A stretch of DNA of 37,489 nt, from the NCBI GenBank assembly GCA_964530185.1, contig CAZHBB010000026.1, positions 1 to 37,489 on the forward strand, given 5' to 3'. This DNA is from PWVB01 sp964530185. Its GTDB lineage: Bacteria; Chloroflexota; Anaerolineae; B4-G1; SLSP01. Under the pieces are notes generated by a model. It saw only the letters and a list, made by a program, of their open reading frames with translations. It ran no database searches and was not told the DNA's origin. Below are positions 23,399 to 31,683 of the stretch, piece by piece; within the stretch, counting starts at the first letter, position 1; each line of letters begins with the position of its first letter. Made by a program: the position numbers and the translations under genes.

Positions 23399-24565
23399 AT
23401 GAAGAAGATCACACCGGAACGCGTCAGAATGCAAAACACGCGACTGGTGCTCAGAACGATCTATGAGCACGGCCCTGTCAGTCGCGCCGAGGTCTCGCGC
23501 CTTACGCGCCTTGCGCGGCCGACCGTCTCGAACGTGGTCGCCGATCTGCTGGCAGACGGACTGGTGGCCGAAGTGGGGCGTGCGCCTTCACGGGGCGGGA
23601 AACGAGCTACCTGGCTCAGTGTTGTGGATAAAGCACGCACGGTCATCGGCCTTGACCTCGGGCGGGAGGATTTTCGTGGGGCTGTCCTTGATCTGCGGGG
23701 GCGTGTGGTCCAAAGTCGCACGTTGTCTCGCGTTCCCAGCGACGGTGCGACAGCCCTCCAACGTGTATACGGCCTCGTAGATGACCTCTTAGCGCATGCC
23801 GATCATCCTTTGTTGGGTATTGCTATTGGCACGCCTGGCCTGGTTGATGCGGACCAAGGCATTGTACGGCAGGCGGTAAACTTGGATTGGCGCGATGTAC
23901 CGCTGGGTGACTTACTCTCTGAACGCTACGCTGCGCCCGCCTATGTGACCAACGATGCCCAGGCCGCGGCATTCGGGGAATACATTTTCGGTAATAGCCA
24001 AGGCAATGGTGACCTCGTCGTCATCAGTGTCGGTTGGGGGGTAGGCGCAGGAGTAGTGGTTCGGGGACAGCTATTGACGGGAAATCCTTACGGAGCTGGT
24101 GAGATCGGACATGTGCGTGTGGTGGAGGACGGTGTTCGCTGTCAGTGTGGACAGGTCGGTTGTCTCGAGACAGAGATCAACACCCGGGCTATCGTGCGTA
24201 AAGTGCGGAACGAACTTGGTGCATCGGAGAGCTTGACGTTTGGCGAGGTGAGGGAACTCTTCAACGCCGGGCACAAGGGCGTGCATGAAGTAATCCATGA
24301 GGTCGGAGACCTCATAGGTATGGTGGCTGCCATGATCACCAGCATCCTGGGCGGGTGTCGCGTGCTTCTTGCTGGACGCATCACATGTTTTGGCGATGAG
24401 TTACTCGATGCTGTGCGAGATTCGATTTCCCGACGGGTCATGCCGGCGTTGGCTGAGCGAACCACGGTAGGATTTTCCACGCTGGGATCAGATAGTGTGT
24501 TGCAGGGGGCAGCGGCGCTGCTGCTGCACCATGAGCTGAGTCTATTTTCATCATCGGCAGAGTAA
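23399..24565 (+). CDS. ROK family transcriptional repressor
   Basis: 388 residues. Residues about 12-70 are a winged helix (RTIYEHGPVSRAEVSRLTRL, ARPTVSNVVADLLADGLV). The rest is an ROK sugar-kinase-like fold with GIAIGTPGLVD, a YVTNDAQAAAFGEY block and the zinc site H238 plus C248-x-C250-GQVG-C255-LE. Relatives such as NagC and Mlc sense sugar phosphates or sugars; here N-acetylglucosamine or a muramic acid derivative is a sensible guess from the genes it leads. The ribosome-binding site of the next gene overlaps its stop codon, so it belongs to the operon and probably represses itself through the palindrome at 23345-23361. Confidence 0.93.
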   Translation: MKKITPERVRMQNTRLVLRTIYEHGPVSRAEVSRLTRLARPTVSNVVADLLADGLVAEVGRAPSRGGKRATWLSVVDKARTVIGLDLGREDFRGAVLDLRGRVVQSRTLSRVPSDGATALQRVYGLVDDLLAHADHPLLGIAIGTPGLVDADQGIVRQAVNLDWRDVPLGDLLSERYAAPAYVTNDAQAAAFGEYIFGNSQGNGDLVVISVGWGVGAGVVVRGQLLTGNPYGAGEIGHVRVVEDGVRCQCGQVGCLETEINTRAIVRKVRNELGASESLTFGEVRELFNAGHKGVHEVIHEVGDLIGMVAAMITSILGGCRVLLAGRITCFGDELLDAVRDSISRRVMPALAERTTVGFSTLGSDSVLQGAAALLLHHELSLFSSSAE

Positions 24566-24576
24566 AGGAGGTCCCG

Positions 24577-25662
24577 TTGAGCGATTCAACCGTGACGGTG
24601 ACTGCGGTCTCGCAAAGGCCGTCTTTGGGCGGCCTGTTGAAACGGATTGCTTCGCACTTCCTGGTGCAGCGGCTGGCGAAAGCTCTCTTCACCATCTGGT
24701 TCGTGACCAGTTTGACTTTCTTCCTTATACGTCTGATGCCTAGCAATCCAGTAGAGGTGTATATTAATGAGCTAATCCTCAATTATGGTCTCACCTATGC
24801 GGAGGCACGAGATCAAGCGGCTTCGCTGTTTGCTCTTGACCTGGACGCGCCGCTGTGGAAGCAATACCTGGATTATATGGTGAACTTAGTCCATGGTAAC
24901 CTGGGGACCTCGCTACGTTCTCCGGGCACGACGGTTACCAGCATCATTGTGACGTTCCTGCCGTGGACTATCTTCAGCGTGGGGTTGGGGCTGGTGATCA
25001 GCTTCACGGTTGGTGTTGCGCTAGGCATGATCATGGCCTACAAACGAGACGCGTTTTGGGAGCCTATTCTCTCTGGTGTGGCCTCGACGCTTAGCGCCAT
25101 CCCCAATTATATCATCGGTATCGTGCTTCTGGTCTATCTGGGGGTCTATTGGGGTCTCGTGCCGATCCACCAAATGCGTGGATCGCGATCGCCAGGTATT
25201 GAGCCGGGCTTCACTTTAATTTTCATCAAGGACATCTTATTTCATGCAGCGCTGCCCATTGCGACTTATGTCCTGGCTACGATAGGTGGCTGGATGCTTT
25301 CTATGAAGAGCAGTACGTTGAGTACGTTGGGCGAGGACTACGTGACGGTAGCTCGGGCGCGGGGGTTGCCCGAGCGGCGAATCACGACGGCATATGTCGG
25401 CCGCAACGCCATGTTGCCCCTGGTCACGCAGTTGCTGATCAGTATCGGTTTCATCGTTGGCGGTTCGATCCTGATCGAGAGTATCTTTGTCTATCAGGGC
25501 ATCGGCCTGCGTCTTCTGGAGGCCCTCAACAACCGTGACTATCCGCTGATGCAGGGCATTTTCCTGATCATAACGATCTCAGTTGTGGTCTCCAACTTGT
25601 TGGCGGACTTTGTCTATGGCTGGTTGGATCCCCGCGTACGGGTCAGTGGAGGAGGTAGGTAG
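24577..25662 (+). CDS. Oligopeptide/dipeptide-type ABC permease (OppB/DppB family)
   Basis: 361 residues with the OppB layout: an N-terminal helix (FTIWFVTSLTFFLIRLMP), six core helices and the EAA loop GEDYVTVARARGLPERRITTAYVGRNAMLPLVTQ. TTG start with AAAGGAGG (24564-24571) overlapping the ROK stop. It forms the channel with the next protein and should bring muropeptides or related oligomers across the membrane, judging from the enzymes downstream. Opp-family transporters are known for peptides, murein peptides and some sugars. Confidence 0.93.
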   Translation: MSDSTVTVTAVSQRPSLGGLLKRIASHFLVQRLAKALFTIWFVTSLTFFLIRLMPSNPVEVYINELILNYGLTYAEARDQAASLFALDLDAPLWKQYLDYMVNLVHGNLGTSLRSPGTTVTSIIVTFLPWTIFSVGLGLVISFTVGVALGMIMAYKRDAFWEPILSGVASTLSAIPNYIIGIVLLVYLGVYWGLVPIHQMRGSRSPGIEPGFTLIFIKDILFHAALPIATYVLATIGGWMLSMKSSTLSTLGEDYVTVARARGLPERRITTAYVGRNAMLPLVTQLLISIGFIVGGSILIESIFVYQGIGLRLLEALNNRDYPLMQGIFLIITISVVVSNLLADFVYGWLDPRVRVSGGGR

Positions 25663-25663
25663 C

Positions 25664-26581
25664 GTGAGCCAGCGTCAGGTTTCCAACAACAATGAACATC
25701 GGCTGCAGCCCCTGGCATGGGTGGGGGCTTTCTTTGGGGGCATTGGTAGGTTCCTCAAGCTGATGGCTCGCAATAAGACGGGCTTCGCGGGGTTCCTGCT
25801 GTTCATCGGCTTTATCCTGTTGACAACGGTTGGGCCGCTCTTCATCGAAGAGCCTAAGTCGGCGGATATTACCGCAATCTACTCTCCGCCTTCCAGGGAA
25901 CACATTCTGGGCACCGATAGCCAGGGCAAAGATATCTTTGCTCAGATCGTGAATGGCGGGGCTGATATTATGCAGTTGGCGTTGCTGACGGGGGTGATCT
26001 CGACCTTCATCGGGGTCACGCTGGGGTCGATAAGTGCCATCATCGGAGGACGCCTTGATGCGTTTCTGACAACCCTGGCCGATGTGTGGCTCACAATCCC
26101 TCGATTCCCGTTGTTGGCCGTGTTAGCCACGCTGATCAAACTCAACGACATGGCGGTGTTGGCGCTGATCCTGGCCGTTCTGGGCTGGGCGGGGCTTTAT
26201 CGCTCGATTCGAGCCCAGGTCTTTTCCCTACGTGAACGGGATTACGTGGAGGCTGCTGTGGCTCTAGACCTGGGCCTGCCTCACATTATCTTCAAGGAAA
26301 TTCTGCCGAACATGATGAGCTACATCGCCATTAGCTTCACGTTCGGCATGACTTCCGCCATCTACGCCCAGGTGGGCCTGGTCTTTCTGGGCCTGGTCCC
26401 CTTGACACGAAACTGGGGGGTTATGATCAACCTGGCGTGGACACAAGGGGCCATCTTCTTCCGCGACAGTGTGTACTTCATCATGGCTCCGGTGACGGCC
26501 ATCGCGCTTCTCCAGCTTTCCATTGTGTGGATGAGCCGTTCGCTGGAGGAGATCTTCAACCCGCGTCTGCGCACCGGTTAG
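25664..26581 (+). CDS. Oligopeptide/dipeptide-type ABC permease (OppC/DppC family)
   Basis: 305 residues: an N-terminal tail, a first helix (FAGFLLFIGFILLTTVGPLF), the OppC block SREHILGTDSQGKDIFAQIV and the EAA loop ERDYVEAAVALDLGLPHIIFKEILPN. The GTG at 25664 is one base after the OppB stop and follows GGAGG; the frame runs upstream into OppB but only by chance. Partner of OppB in the heterodimeric channel. Confidence 0.93.
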   Translation: MSQRQVSNNNEHRLQPLAWVGAFFGGIGRFLKLMARNKTGFAGFLLFIGFILLTTVGPLFIEEPKSADITAIYSPPSREHILGTDSQGKDIFAQIVNGGADIMQLALLTGVISTFIGVTLGSISAIIGGRLDAFLTTLADVWLTIPRFPLLAVLATLIKLNDMAVLALILAVLGWAGLYRSIRAQVFSLRERDYVEAAVALDLGLPHIIFKEILPNMMSYIAISFTFGMTSAIYAQVGLVFLGLVPLTRNWGVMINLAWTQGAIFFRDSVYFIMAPVTAIALLQLSIVWMSRSLEEIFNPRLRTG

Positions 26582-26609
26582 GACGACAGGTTGATACGAG
26601 GTGAAATAG

Positions 26610-27656
26610 ATGAACGAACGGGCCGGAGTTATCAAAGGAGACGCTGTGCTCTCGGTGCGTGACCTTTGGGTCGACTATCAGGCTGAGCGAGGCACGGTCA
26701 AGGCAGTGAGAGGTGTGAACCTCGATCTCTACCGGGGCGAGAACCTGTCGCTCATCGGGGAAAGTGGCTGCGGCAAGACGACCTTGGGGTTGTCGTTGGT
26801 GCGTCTGCTGGTGAAGGCGGCTACGATTCGTAAGGGCGAGATCGTGTACTACGGTGACACGAAGCCGATGGACATCCTGTCACTGAGCGAGCGGGAGCTG
26901 CGCCATTTCAGGTGGAGCGAGTGTGCGATGGTCTTCCAGTCCGCACTAAACGCGTTCAATCCGGTGTTGCGCATCTGGGACCAGATGTATGATACAGTCA
27001 AAGCCCACGGTGCTATGACGCGCGACCAGGCCCGACAACGCTCGTTGGAGCTGTTGCGCTTTGTGCAGTTGGAGCCAGAGCGGGTCATCGACGCGTATCC
27101 CCACGAGCTGAGCGGCGGCATGCGGCAGCGAGTCCTTTTGGCGATGAGCCTGCTGTTGAGGCCGGAGATCTTGATTTTGGATGAGCCGACTACCGCGCTC
27201 GATATCCTCACACAGCGGACAATCATCGAGTTGTTGCGTCGGCTGAAACAGGAACTCGGCTTCTCTATGATCTTCATTTCGCATGATCTGTCTATAGCGG
27301 CTGAGCTGGCCGACCGTGTGGCCACCATGTATGCGGGTACCATTGTGGAGCTAGGGGATGTCTACGATACATTTTATCGGCCGGCTCACCCCTATACCTT
27401 GGGCCTGATCCGGTCGGTGCCTACTGTGACCGGGGAGTTCCGGGACCTGATCTCTATCCCTGGAGCGCCTCCTGATTTGATTGAGCCTCCGGCTGGCTGT
27501 AAATTCCACCCGCGCTGTCCCTATGCAACAGAGCGCTGTCGTGAGGAGGAACCCCATCTGGAGCCGGTGCCAGGACATGATGGACACTATGTGGCATGTT
27601 TCCATGCTGATCAGGTGTTGCGCCAGAGTGTGAAGCACATGCAGCCAAACGACTGA
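26610..27656 (+). CDS. Oligopeptide/dipeptide-type ABC ATP-binding protein (OppD/DppD family)
   Basis: 348 residues: Walker A GESGCGKTT, signature LSGGMRQRVLLA, Walker B LILDEPTTALD, switch His in FISHDLS, and the C-terminal oligopeptide-transporter extension GCKFHPRCPYATERC found only in Opp/Dpp ATPases. ATG at 26610 with GAGGTG upstream. First of two different ATPases that pair on the permeases. Confidence 0.94.
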   Translation: MNERAGVIKGDAVLSVRDLWVDYQAERGTVKAVRGVNLDLYRGENLSLIGESGCGKTTLGLSLVRLLVKAATIRKGEIVYYGDTKPMDILSLSERELRHFRWSECAMVFQSALNAFNPVLRIWDQMYDTVKAHGAMTRDQARQRSLELLRFVQLEPERVIDAYPHELSGGMRQRVLLAMSLLLRPEILILDEPTTALDILTQRTIIELLRRLKQELGFSMIFISHDLSIAAELADRVATMYAGTIVELGDVYDTFYRPAHPYTLGLIRSVPTVTGEFRDLISIPGAPPDLIEPPAGCKFHPRCPYATERCREEEPHLEPVPGHDGHYVACFHADQVLRQSVKHMQPND

Positions 27657-27667
27657 GAGAGACTGAC

Positions 27668-28666
27668 ATGGACGAATACATTATCGAGGGACGCCATCTG
27701 ACCAAGCAGTTTGGTCCGCGGAAGCGGCGAATCACAGCGGTGGACGATGTTACGCTGGGTATTCATCCGCGAGAGGTTTTCTGCCTGGTGGGTGAGAGCG
27801 GGTGCGGTAAGACGACTACTGGCAAGATGCTGGCAGGTCTGCTTAAGCCGACGATGGGGGAAGTGCTCTACCGGGGTAAACCGATATGGACGAAGGAGGG
27901 GAAAAAAGCCTCTGGGTTCCGTGATTTCCGGTTGAGTGTTCAGATCATCCACCAGGATCCCTACGCATCGCTCAACCCTGCCCACACGGTTCAGGACATC
28001 CTGAGCGCACCCCTGCTACGCCACCGGCTGGTGGACGGTCGACGTGCTGCTCGGGAGCGGGTGGCTGAGTTGTTGGAGACCGTGGGACTGTCGCCGGTGG
28101 AAGATTTTCTCCCTAAGTATCCCCACCAGCTCAGTGGTGGTCAGCGTCAACGGGTTGCCATTGCCCGTGCCCTGACTGTGAATCCCAGCGTCCTGGTGGC
28201 TGATGAGGCGGTCTCTATGGTGGATGTGTCCACACGGGTGGGGTTGTTGAGACTGTTGGGTGGTCTTCGTGAGGAGTTGGGGGAGACTTTTCTGTTCATT
28301 ACCCATGACCTTGCTGTGGCCAAGTTCTTCGCGTGGGATGGGCGGATTGCTGTGATGTACGTGGGCAGTCCGGTGGAGCTTGCGCCGACGCCGGACCTCA
28401 TTGGGAGCCCGTTGCATCCGTATACTCAGGCCCTGTTGGCGGCTGTGCCGGAGGCAGATCCGGAGCTCACGAGGAGCAAGGAACGTGTTCAGTTGCGGAG
28501 TCAGGATATCCCAAGTCTGCTGGCTCTGCCCTCTGGCTGTCGCTTCCACCCACGGTGCCCTATCTATGAGCCTGGGCTGTGCGATGTCGAGCGCCCCGAG
28601 TTAACGATGGTGGCACCAGGGCACTATGTGGCGTGTCACGTTGCAGTGCGGGAGTATGGGAAGTGA
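27668..28666 (+). CDS. Oligopeptide/dipeptide-type ABC ATP-binding protein (OppF/DppF family)
   Basis: 332 residues: Walker A GESGCGKTT, Q-loop VQIIHQDPYASLNP, signature LSGGQRQRVAIARAL, switch His in FITHDLAVA, and the Opp extension GCRFHPRCPIYEPGLC. Walker B reads LVADEAVSMVD, where most relatives have DEPVSALD; the Asp-Glu pair is kept. It starts 11 bases after the OppD stop. Its stop overlaps the GTG of the next small gene by four bases. Confidence 0.93.
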   Translation: MDEYIIEGRHLTKQFGPRKRRITAVDDVTLGIHPREVFCLVGESGCGKTTTGKMLAGLLKPTMGEVLYRGKPIWTKEGKKASGFRDFRLSVQIIHQDPYASLNPAHTVQDILSAPLLRHRLVDGRRAARERVAELLETVGLSPVEDFLPKYPHQLSGGQRQRVAIARALTVNPSVLVADEAVSMVDVSTRVGLLRLLGGLREELGETFLFITHDLAVAKFFAWDGRIAVMYVGSPVELAPTPDLIGSPLHPYTQALLAAVPEADPELTRSKERVQLRSQDIPSLLALPSGCRFHPRCPIYEPGLCDVERPELTMVAPGHYVACHVAVREYGK

Positions 28667-28739
28667 TCACACCGGAGCTGGGTCGTGCGGCGTTTCGAAT
28701 AGCGTTTTTCATGGCACTTGTCTCTTTGGGTCTGTTGCT
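28663..28739 (+). CDS. Small membrane protein, cut by the scaffold gap
   Basis: A GTG at 28663 overlaps the OppF stop (GTGA). The 25 codons before the gap give an amphipathic start (ITPELGRAAFRIA) and a hydrophobic run (FFMALVSLGLL), which looks like the first membrane helix of a short protein. The rest is lost in the 100-N gap. The four-base overlap and operon position suggest a real gene; it cannot be assigned to a family from this fragment. Confidence 0.5.
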
Positions 28740-28839
28740 NNNNNNNNNNNNNNNNNNNNNNNNNNNNNNNNNNNNNNNNNNNNNNNNNNNNNNNNNNNNN
28801 NNNNNNNNNNNNNNNNNNNNNNNNNNNNNNNNNNNNNNN
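28740..28839. other. Scaffold gap (100 N)
   Basis: Exactly 100 N, a usual placeholder for a gap of unknown size. The continuation of the small membrane protein, and possibly other sequence, is missing between OppF and the binding protein. A reading frame running through the Ns is not meaningful. Confidence 0.99.
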
Positions 28840-28856
28840 TAAGAGGAGGAGTTAAG

Positions 28857-30725
28857 ATGAGTCGGAGACGTTGGTTTTGGGTAGTGCTCAGTGCTATTAC
28901 GGTACTGGCGTTTGCGGCGTCATGCGCGACGCCTGAGCCCCAGATCATCGAAAAGACCGTCGAAGTCGAGAAGATTGTGGAAAAGACCGTTGAGGTCGAG
29001 AAGACCGTTGAGGTCGAGGTACCGGTGGAGAAGACAGTGATCGTTGAGGTCACTCCAGTATCCACCAAGCCAGGAGTCTTTGCCGGTGCTTGGCCCTATC
29101 CCGTGCCGCCCGTCGGACACCTGAACATGTTTGCGACGAACAACATGGGCGTGGGTATCTACCGGGCGCTGTTCCATCCACCGCTGGCGTTCTACATGTG
29201 GGCGGATGGCTCCTGGGTGCCCATGTTAGCCGAGGACTGGGACATTGATCCTGATGCCGCCACGCTGACGGTTTACCTGAAGAAGGGAATCAAGTGGAGC
29301 AACGGGGATGATTTCAATGCCCAGGATGTGGTCACCACTTTCAACGTCCGCCGGCTGGTCAAGGGAACCGTGTGGCGCTTCCTGGAGAGCGTTACTGCCA
29401 AGGATGACTACACTGTGGTCTTCAAGATGTCGGAGCCCTCGACCGTCGTCGAGCGCTACGTCATCCGCAATGAGTACATCGTGGACCGGGCGACCTACGG
29501 CGAGTGGTCGGACAAGGTGCAGGAGCTGGTCGACAAGGGCCTGGACAAGGACTCGGATGAATGGAACGCGCTGTTGCAGGAGTTCAATGAATTCCGCCCG
29601 GAGACCTTGAATGCCACGGGTCCCTACATCATCGACCTGAACAGCATCAATGAGGCCCGCATGACGTTGGTGAAGAACCCGACCTCCTACTGGGCCGACA
29701 AGGTGAACTTCGACCTGATCTACCTCTACAATGGTGAGACCCCCACGGTCACGCCGTTGGTGCTGGCCAACCAGGTCGACTACGCGACGCATGGCTTCCC
29801 GCCGGCAACCGAGAAGGCCTTCCAGCAGGCTGGCATCCGCATCATCCGCGCGCCGATCTACTCTGGTCCGGCCCTTTACTTCAACCACACCATGTATCCA
29901 TTCAACGTCAAGGAAGTCCGCCAGGCCATCGCCTATGCCATCGATCGTCATGAGAATGGTACCGTTTCGCTGGGCGAGTCCGGCAAAGCTGTGAAGTACA
30001 TGGCCGGCTTCAGTGACAACATGGTGCCGCTGTGGATCGATGACACCTCTGTGCTGAACCCCTATGAGTACGACCGTGATAAAGCGGCTCAGATGCTGGA
30101 AGACCTTGGCTTCACCAAAGACGACGATGGCGTCTGGGTGACGGATCAGGGGCAGCGCATGGAGTACGAACTGACGGCGCCGGCCGAGTATGCGGACTGG
30201 TCAGCGGCTGCGGAGAACGCGGCCAACCAGCTCACAGAGTTCGGCATCAAGGTCACATACCGTGGTGTTGAATTCCGCCAGCACCCCATCGAGGTCAACC
30301 AGGGTAACTTCGAACTGGCTATCCGGGCCTGGGGCTCTGGTAACCCGCATCCGCACTTCGCGTTTGTGCAGGACTTCTTCACGCACAACATCGAGGCTCC
30401 TCAGGGTCCGGGCATGAGCTTCGATCTCAACGTCACCACCGAGTGCTGCGGCGACCTTGATCTGGAGCAGATGGTCCGCGATCAGACCATCGGGCTCGAT
30501 GTCGCCAAGCAGAAGGAGCTGGTGGCAAAGACGGCCCAGGCCTTCAACGAGCTGCTGCCCATCATCCCCATCTGGGAGCGCTACGGTAACAACCCGGTGC
30601 AGGATGGTTTGCACACCTGCGGGTGGCTGCCGGATGACGATCCCATCTACAAGAACAGCCCCTACGCCGACTCTTTCGTGATCCTCATGATCTTGGACGG
30701 TACCCTCTATCCGTGCAATCAGTAA
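28857..30725 (+). CDS. Family-5 (Opp/Dpp-type) substrate-binding lipoprotein
   Basis: 622 residues. The signal peptide ends in AASC (C23, lipobox). A charged linker follows (about residues 31-64) built from repeats of the type VEKTVEVEK, then the SBP_bac_5 domain: GSWVPMLAEDWDIDPDAATLTVYLKKGIKWSNGDDFNAQDV near the start, EVRQAIAYAIDR in the middle and LPIIPIWERYG near the end. It would sit on the outer membrane face or cell surface and deliver substrate to the OppB/C channel. AGAGGAGGAG lies just after the gap and before the ATG at 28857. A strong hairpin follows the stop. Cargo is inferred from operon context as peptidoglycan fragments. Confidence 0.93.
   Translation: MSRRRWFWVVLSAITVLAFAASCATPEPQIIEKTVEVEKIVEKTVEVEKTVEVEVPVEKTVIVEVTPVSTKPGVFAGAWPYPVPPVGHLNMFATNNMGVGIYRALFHPPLAFYMWADGSWVPMLAEDWDIDPDAATLTVYLKKGIKWSNGDDFNAQDVVTTFNVRRLVKGTVWRFLESVTAKDDYTVVFKMSEPSTVVERYVIRNEYIVDRATYGEWSDKVQELVDKGLDKDSDEWNALLQEFNEFRPETLNATGPYIIDLNSINEARMTLVKNPTSYWADKVNFDLIYLYNGETPTVTPLVLANQVDYATHGFPPATEKAFQQAGIRIIRAPIYSGPALYFNHTMYPFNVKEVRQAIAYAIDRHENGTVSLGESGKAVKYMAGFSDNMVPLWIDDTSVLNPYEYDRDKAAQMLEDLGFTKDDDGVWVTDQGQRMEYELTAPAEYADWSAAAENAANQLTEFGIKVTYRGVEFRQHPIEVNQGNFELAIRAWGSGNPHPHFAFVQDFFTHNIEAPQGPGMSFDLNVTTECCGDLDLEQMVRDQTIGLDVAKQKELVAKTAQAFNELLPIIPIWERYGNNPVQDGLHTCGWLPDDDPIYKNSPYADSFVILMILDGTLYPCNQ
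28949..29050 (+). repeat. Coding repeat, VEK-type linker of the binding lipoprotein
   Basis: Imperfect tandem units near GAAAAGACCGT(C/T)GA(A/G)GTCGAG encode the Val-Glu-Lys-rich tether between the lipid anchor and the binding domain. Similar tethers are, to my knowledge, frequent in Chloroflexota binding proteins; copy number probably varies between strains. Confidence 0.7.
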
Positions 30726-30759
30726 GTGCGGCGGGCTTGAGCTTTGGGCTGTCATGACC

Positions 30760-30791
30760 TCCGGGAAGCGGCAATGCTGCCGCTTCCCGGA
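30760..30791 (+). terminator. Hairpin after the binding-protein gene
   Basis: TCCGGGAAGCGGCA (30760-30773) and TGCCGCTTCCCGGA (30778-30791) form a perfect 14-bp stem with a 4-base loop, then TTCTTC. As after phnD, it may stop part of the transcripts or protect the binding-protein message, so that the enzymes downstream are made at a lower level. Confidence 0.7.
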
Positions 30792-30847
30792 TTCTTCGCA
30801 GGGACCTTGCTGAATGTTCTGTCTATGATCTGTCATAGGAGTGTTCC

Positions 30848-31681
30848 ATGATCAAGATGTCCCGTGTTTTGCGGCTGCCTGAGGGGCCTTTGGATGGTCT
30901 GCCTCCAGTGGTGGAGTATACCTGTATGCGAGTAGCAGAACCCATAACTATTGACGGACGGCTGGATGAGCCAGCGTGGCGACGTGTCACCTGGTCCACG
31001 CCTTTTGTCAAGATGGATACAGGCGAGCCGGTCTCGTTGGATTCCCGTGTGGCGCTACTTTGGGATGATGAGGCCCTGTATGTAGCATTCAAGTATGAGG
31101 ACCATGAGATCTGGGGGACGCATGTTGAACATCACGACCATGTGTACCATAATGACAGCGATGCTCAGATCTTCATTGAGGGCGATGGCGTCTACTATGA
31201 ACTGGGGGTCAATGCCATCAATACGATCTACGAGGTCTTCTGGACCTGGTTGGAGCCAGTTGTGTTGCGCCAGGACTTCGCGCGCCTGGATAAGCTCTTC
31301 TCAGTGGAGAACTTCCTCTATTTTGTGCCTCGACATGGTCACAGATTGGGTCGGTTTGGGGACATGGACTGGGAGCTCCCTGGACTGAAACACGCCGTTC
31401 AGGTGGACGGCAGCTTGAACTGCCCGGACATTGTCGACAATGGCTGGACAGTCGAGTTCGCGTTGCCCTGGGACGGTCTGAAGGCCCTGGGGCATCCGAG
31501 AACTCCACCGCGGGCGGGCGATGTCTGGCGGATTGGAGCCTCAAGGTGCCAACACTTCCATGACGCTGAGGGTAACAATATCTCAGTGGATTGGTCGTGG
31601 AACCGCCATGGTTACGTCAACATGCATATTCCGGAGCGCTGGAGCAGAGTGCGCTTCGTTGATCAGGTGGTGGGGAGTTGA
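30848..31681 (+). CDS. CBM9-like (carbohydrate-binding family 9-like) protein
   Basis: 277 residues without a signal peptide. The opening EPITIDGRLDEPAWRRV and the block VALLWDDEALYVAFKYEDHEIWG are the CBM9/DOMON-like signature; the C-terminal part has GWTVEFALPWDGLKAL and RIGASRC. CBM9 modules normally bind ends of sugar chains as parts of secreted enzymes. Here a free, apparently cytoplasmic copy sits between the binding protein and the peptidase of a recycling operon. It may bind an imported sugar or be an enzyme of unknown type. AGGAG lies six bases before the ATG at 30848. The family call is good; the role is unknown. Confidence 0.8.
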   Translation: MIKMSRVLRLPEGPLDGLPPVVEYTCMRVAEPITIDGRLDEPAWRRVTWSTPFVKMDTGEPVSLDSRVALLWDDEALYVAFKYEDHEIWGTHVEHHDHVYHNDSDAQIFIEGDGVYYELGVNAINTIYEVFWTWLEPVVLRQDFARLDKLFSVENFLYFVPRHGHRLGRFGDMDWELPGLKHAVQVDGSLNCPDIVDNGWTVEFALPWDGLKALGHPRTPPRAGDVWRIGASRCQHFHDAEGNNISVDWSWNRHGYVNMHIPERWSRVRFVDQVVGS

Positions 31682-31683
31682 CG

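Noticed and set aside
26849..27343. Long minus-strand frames opposite the ABC ATPase genes
   Set aside because: They are antisense shadows of strongly conserved ATPases and carry no motif of their own.
28626..28856. Binding-protein frame extended leftward through the Ns
   Set aside because: The Ns have no coding meaning. A signal peptide and ribosome-binding site place the start at 28857.
28949..29050. Short tandem repeats considered as a CRISPR or satellite
   Set aside because: They are imperfect, in frame and encode a lipoprotein linker, with no spacers.
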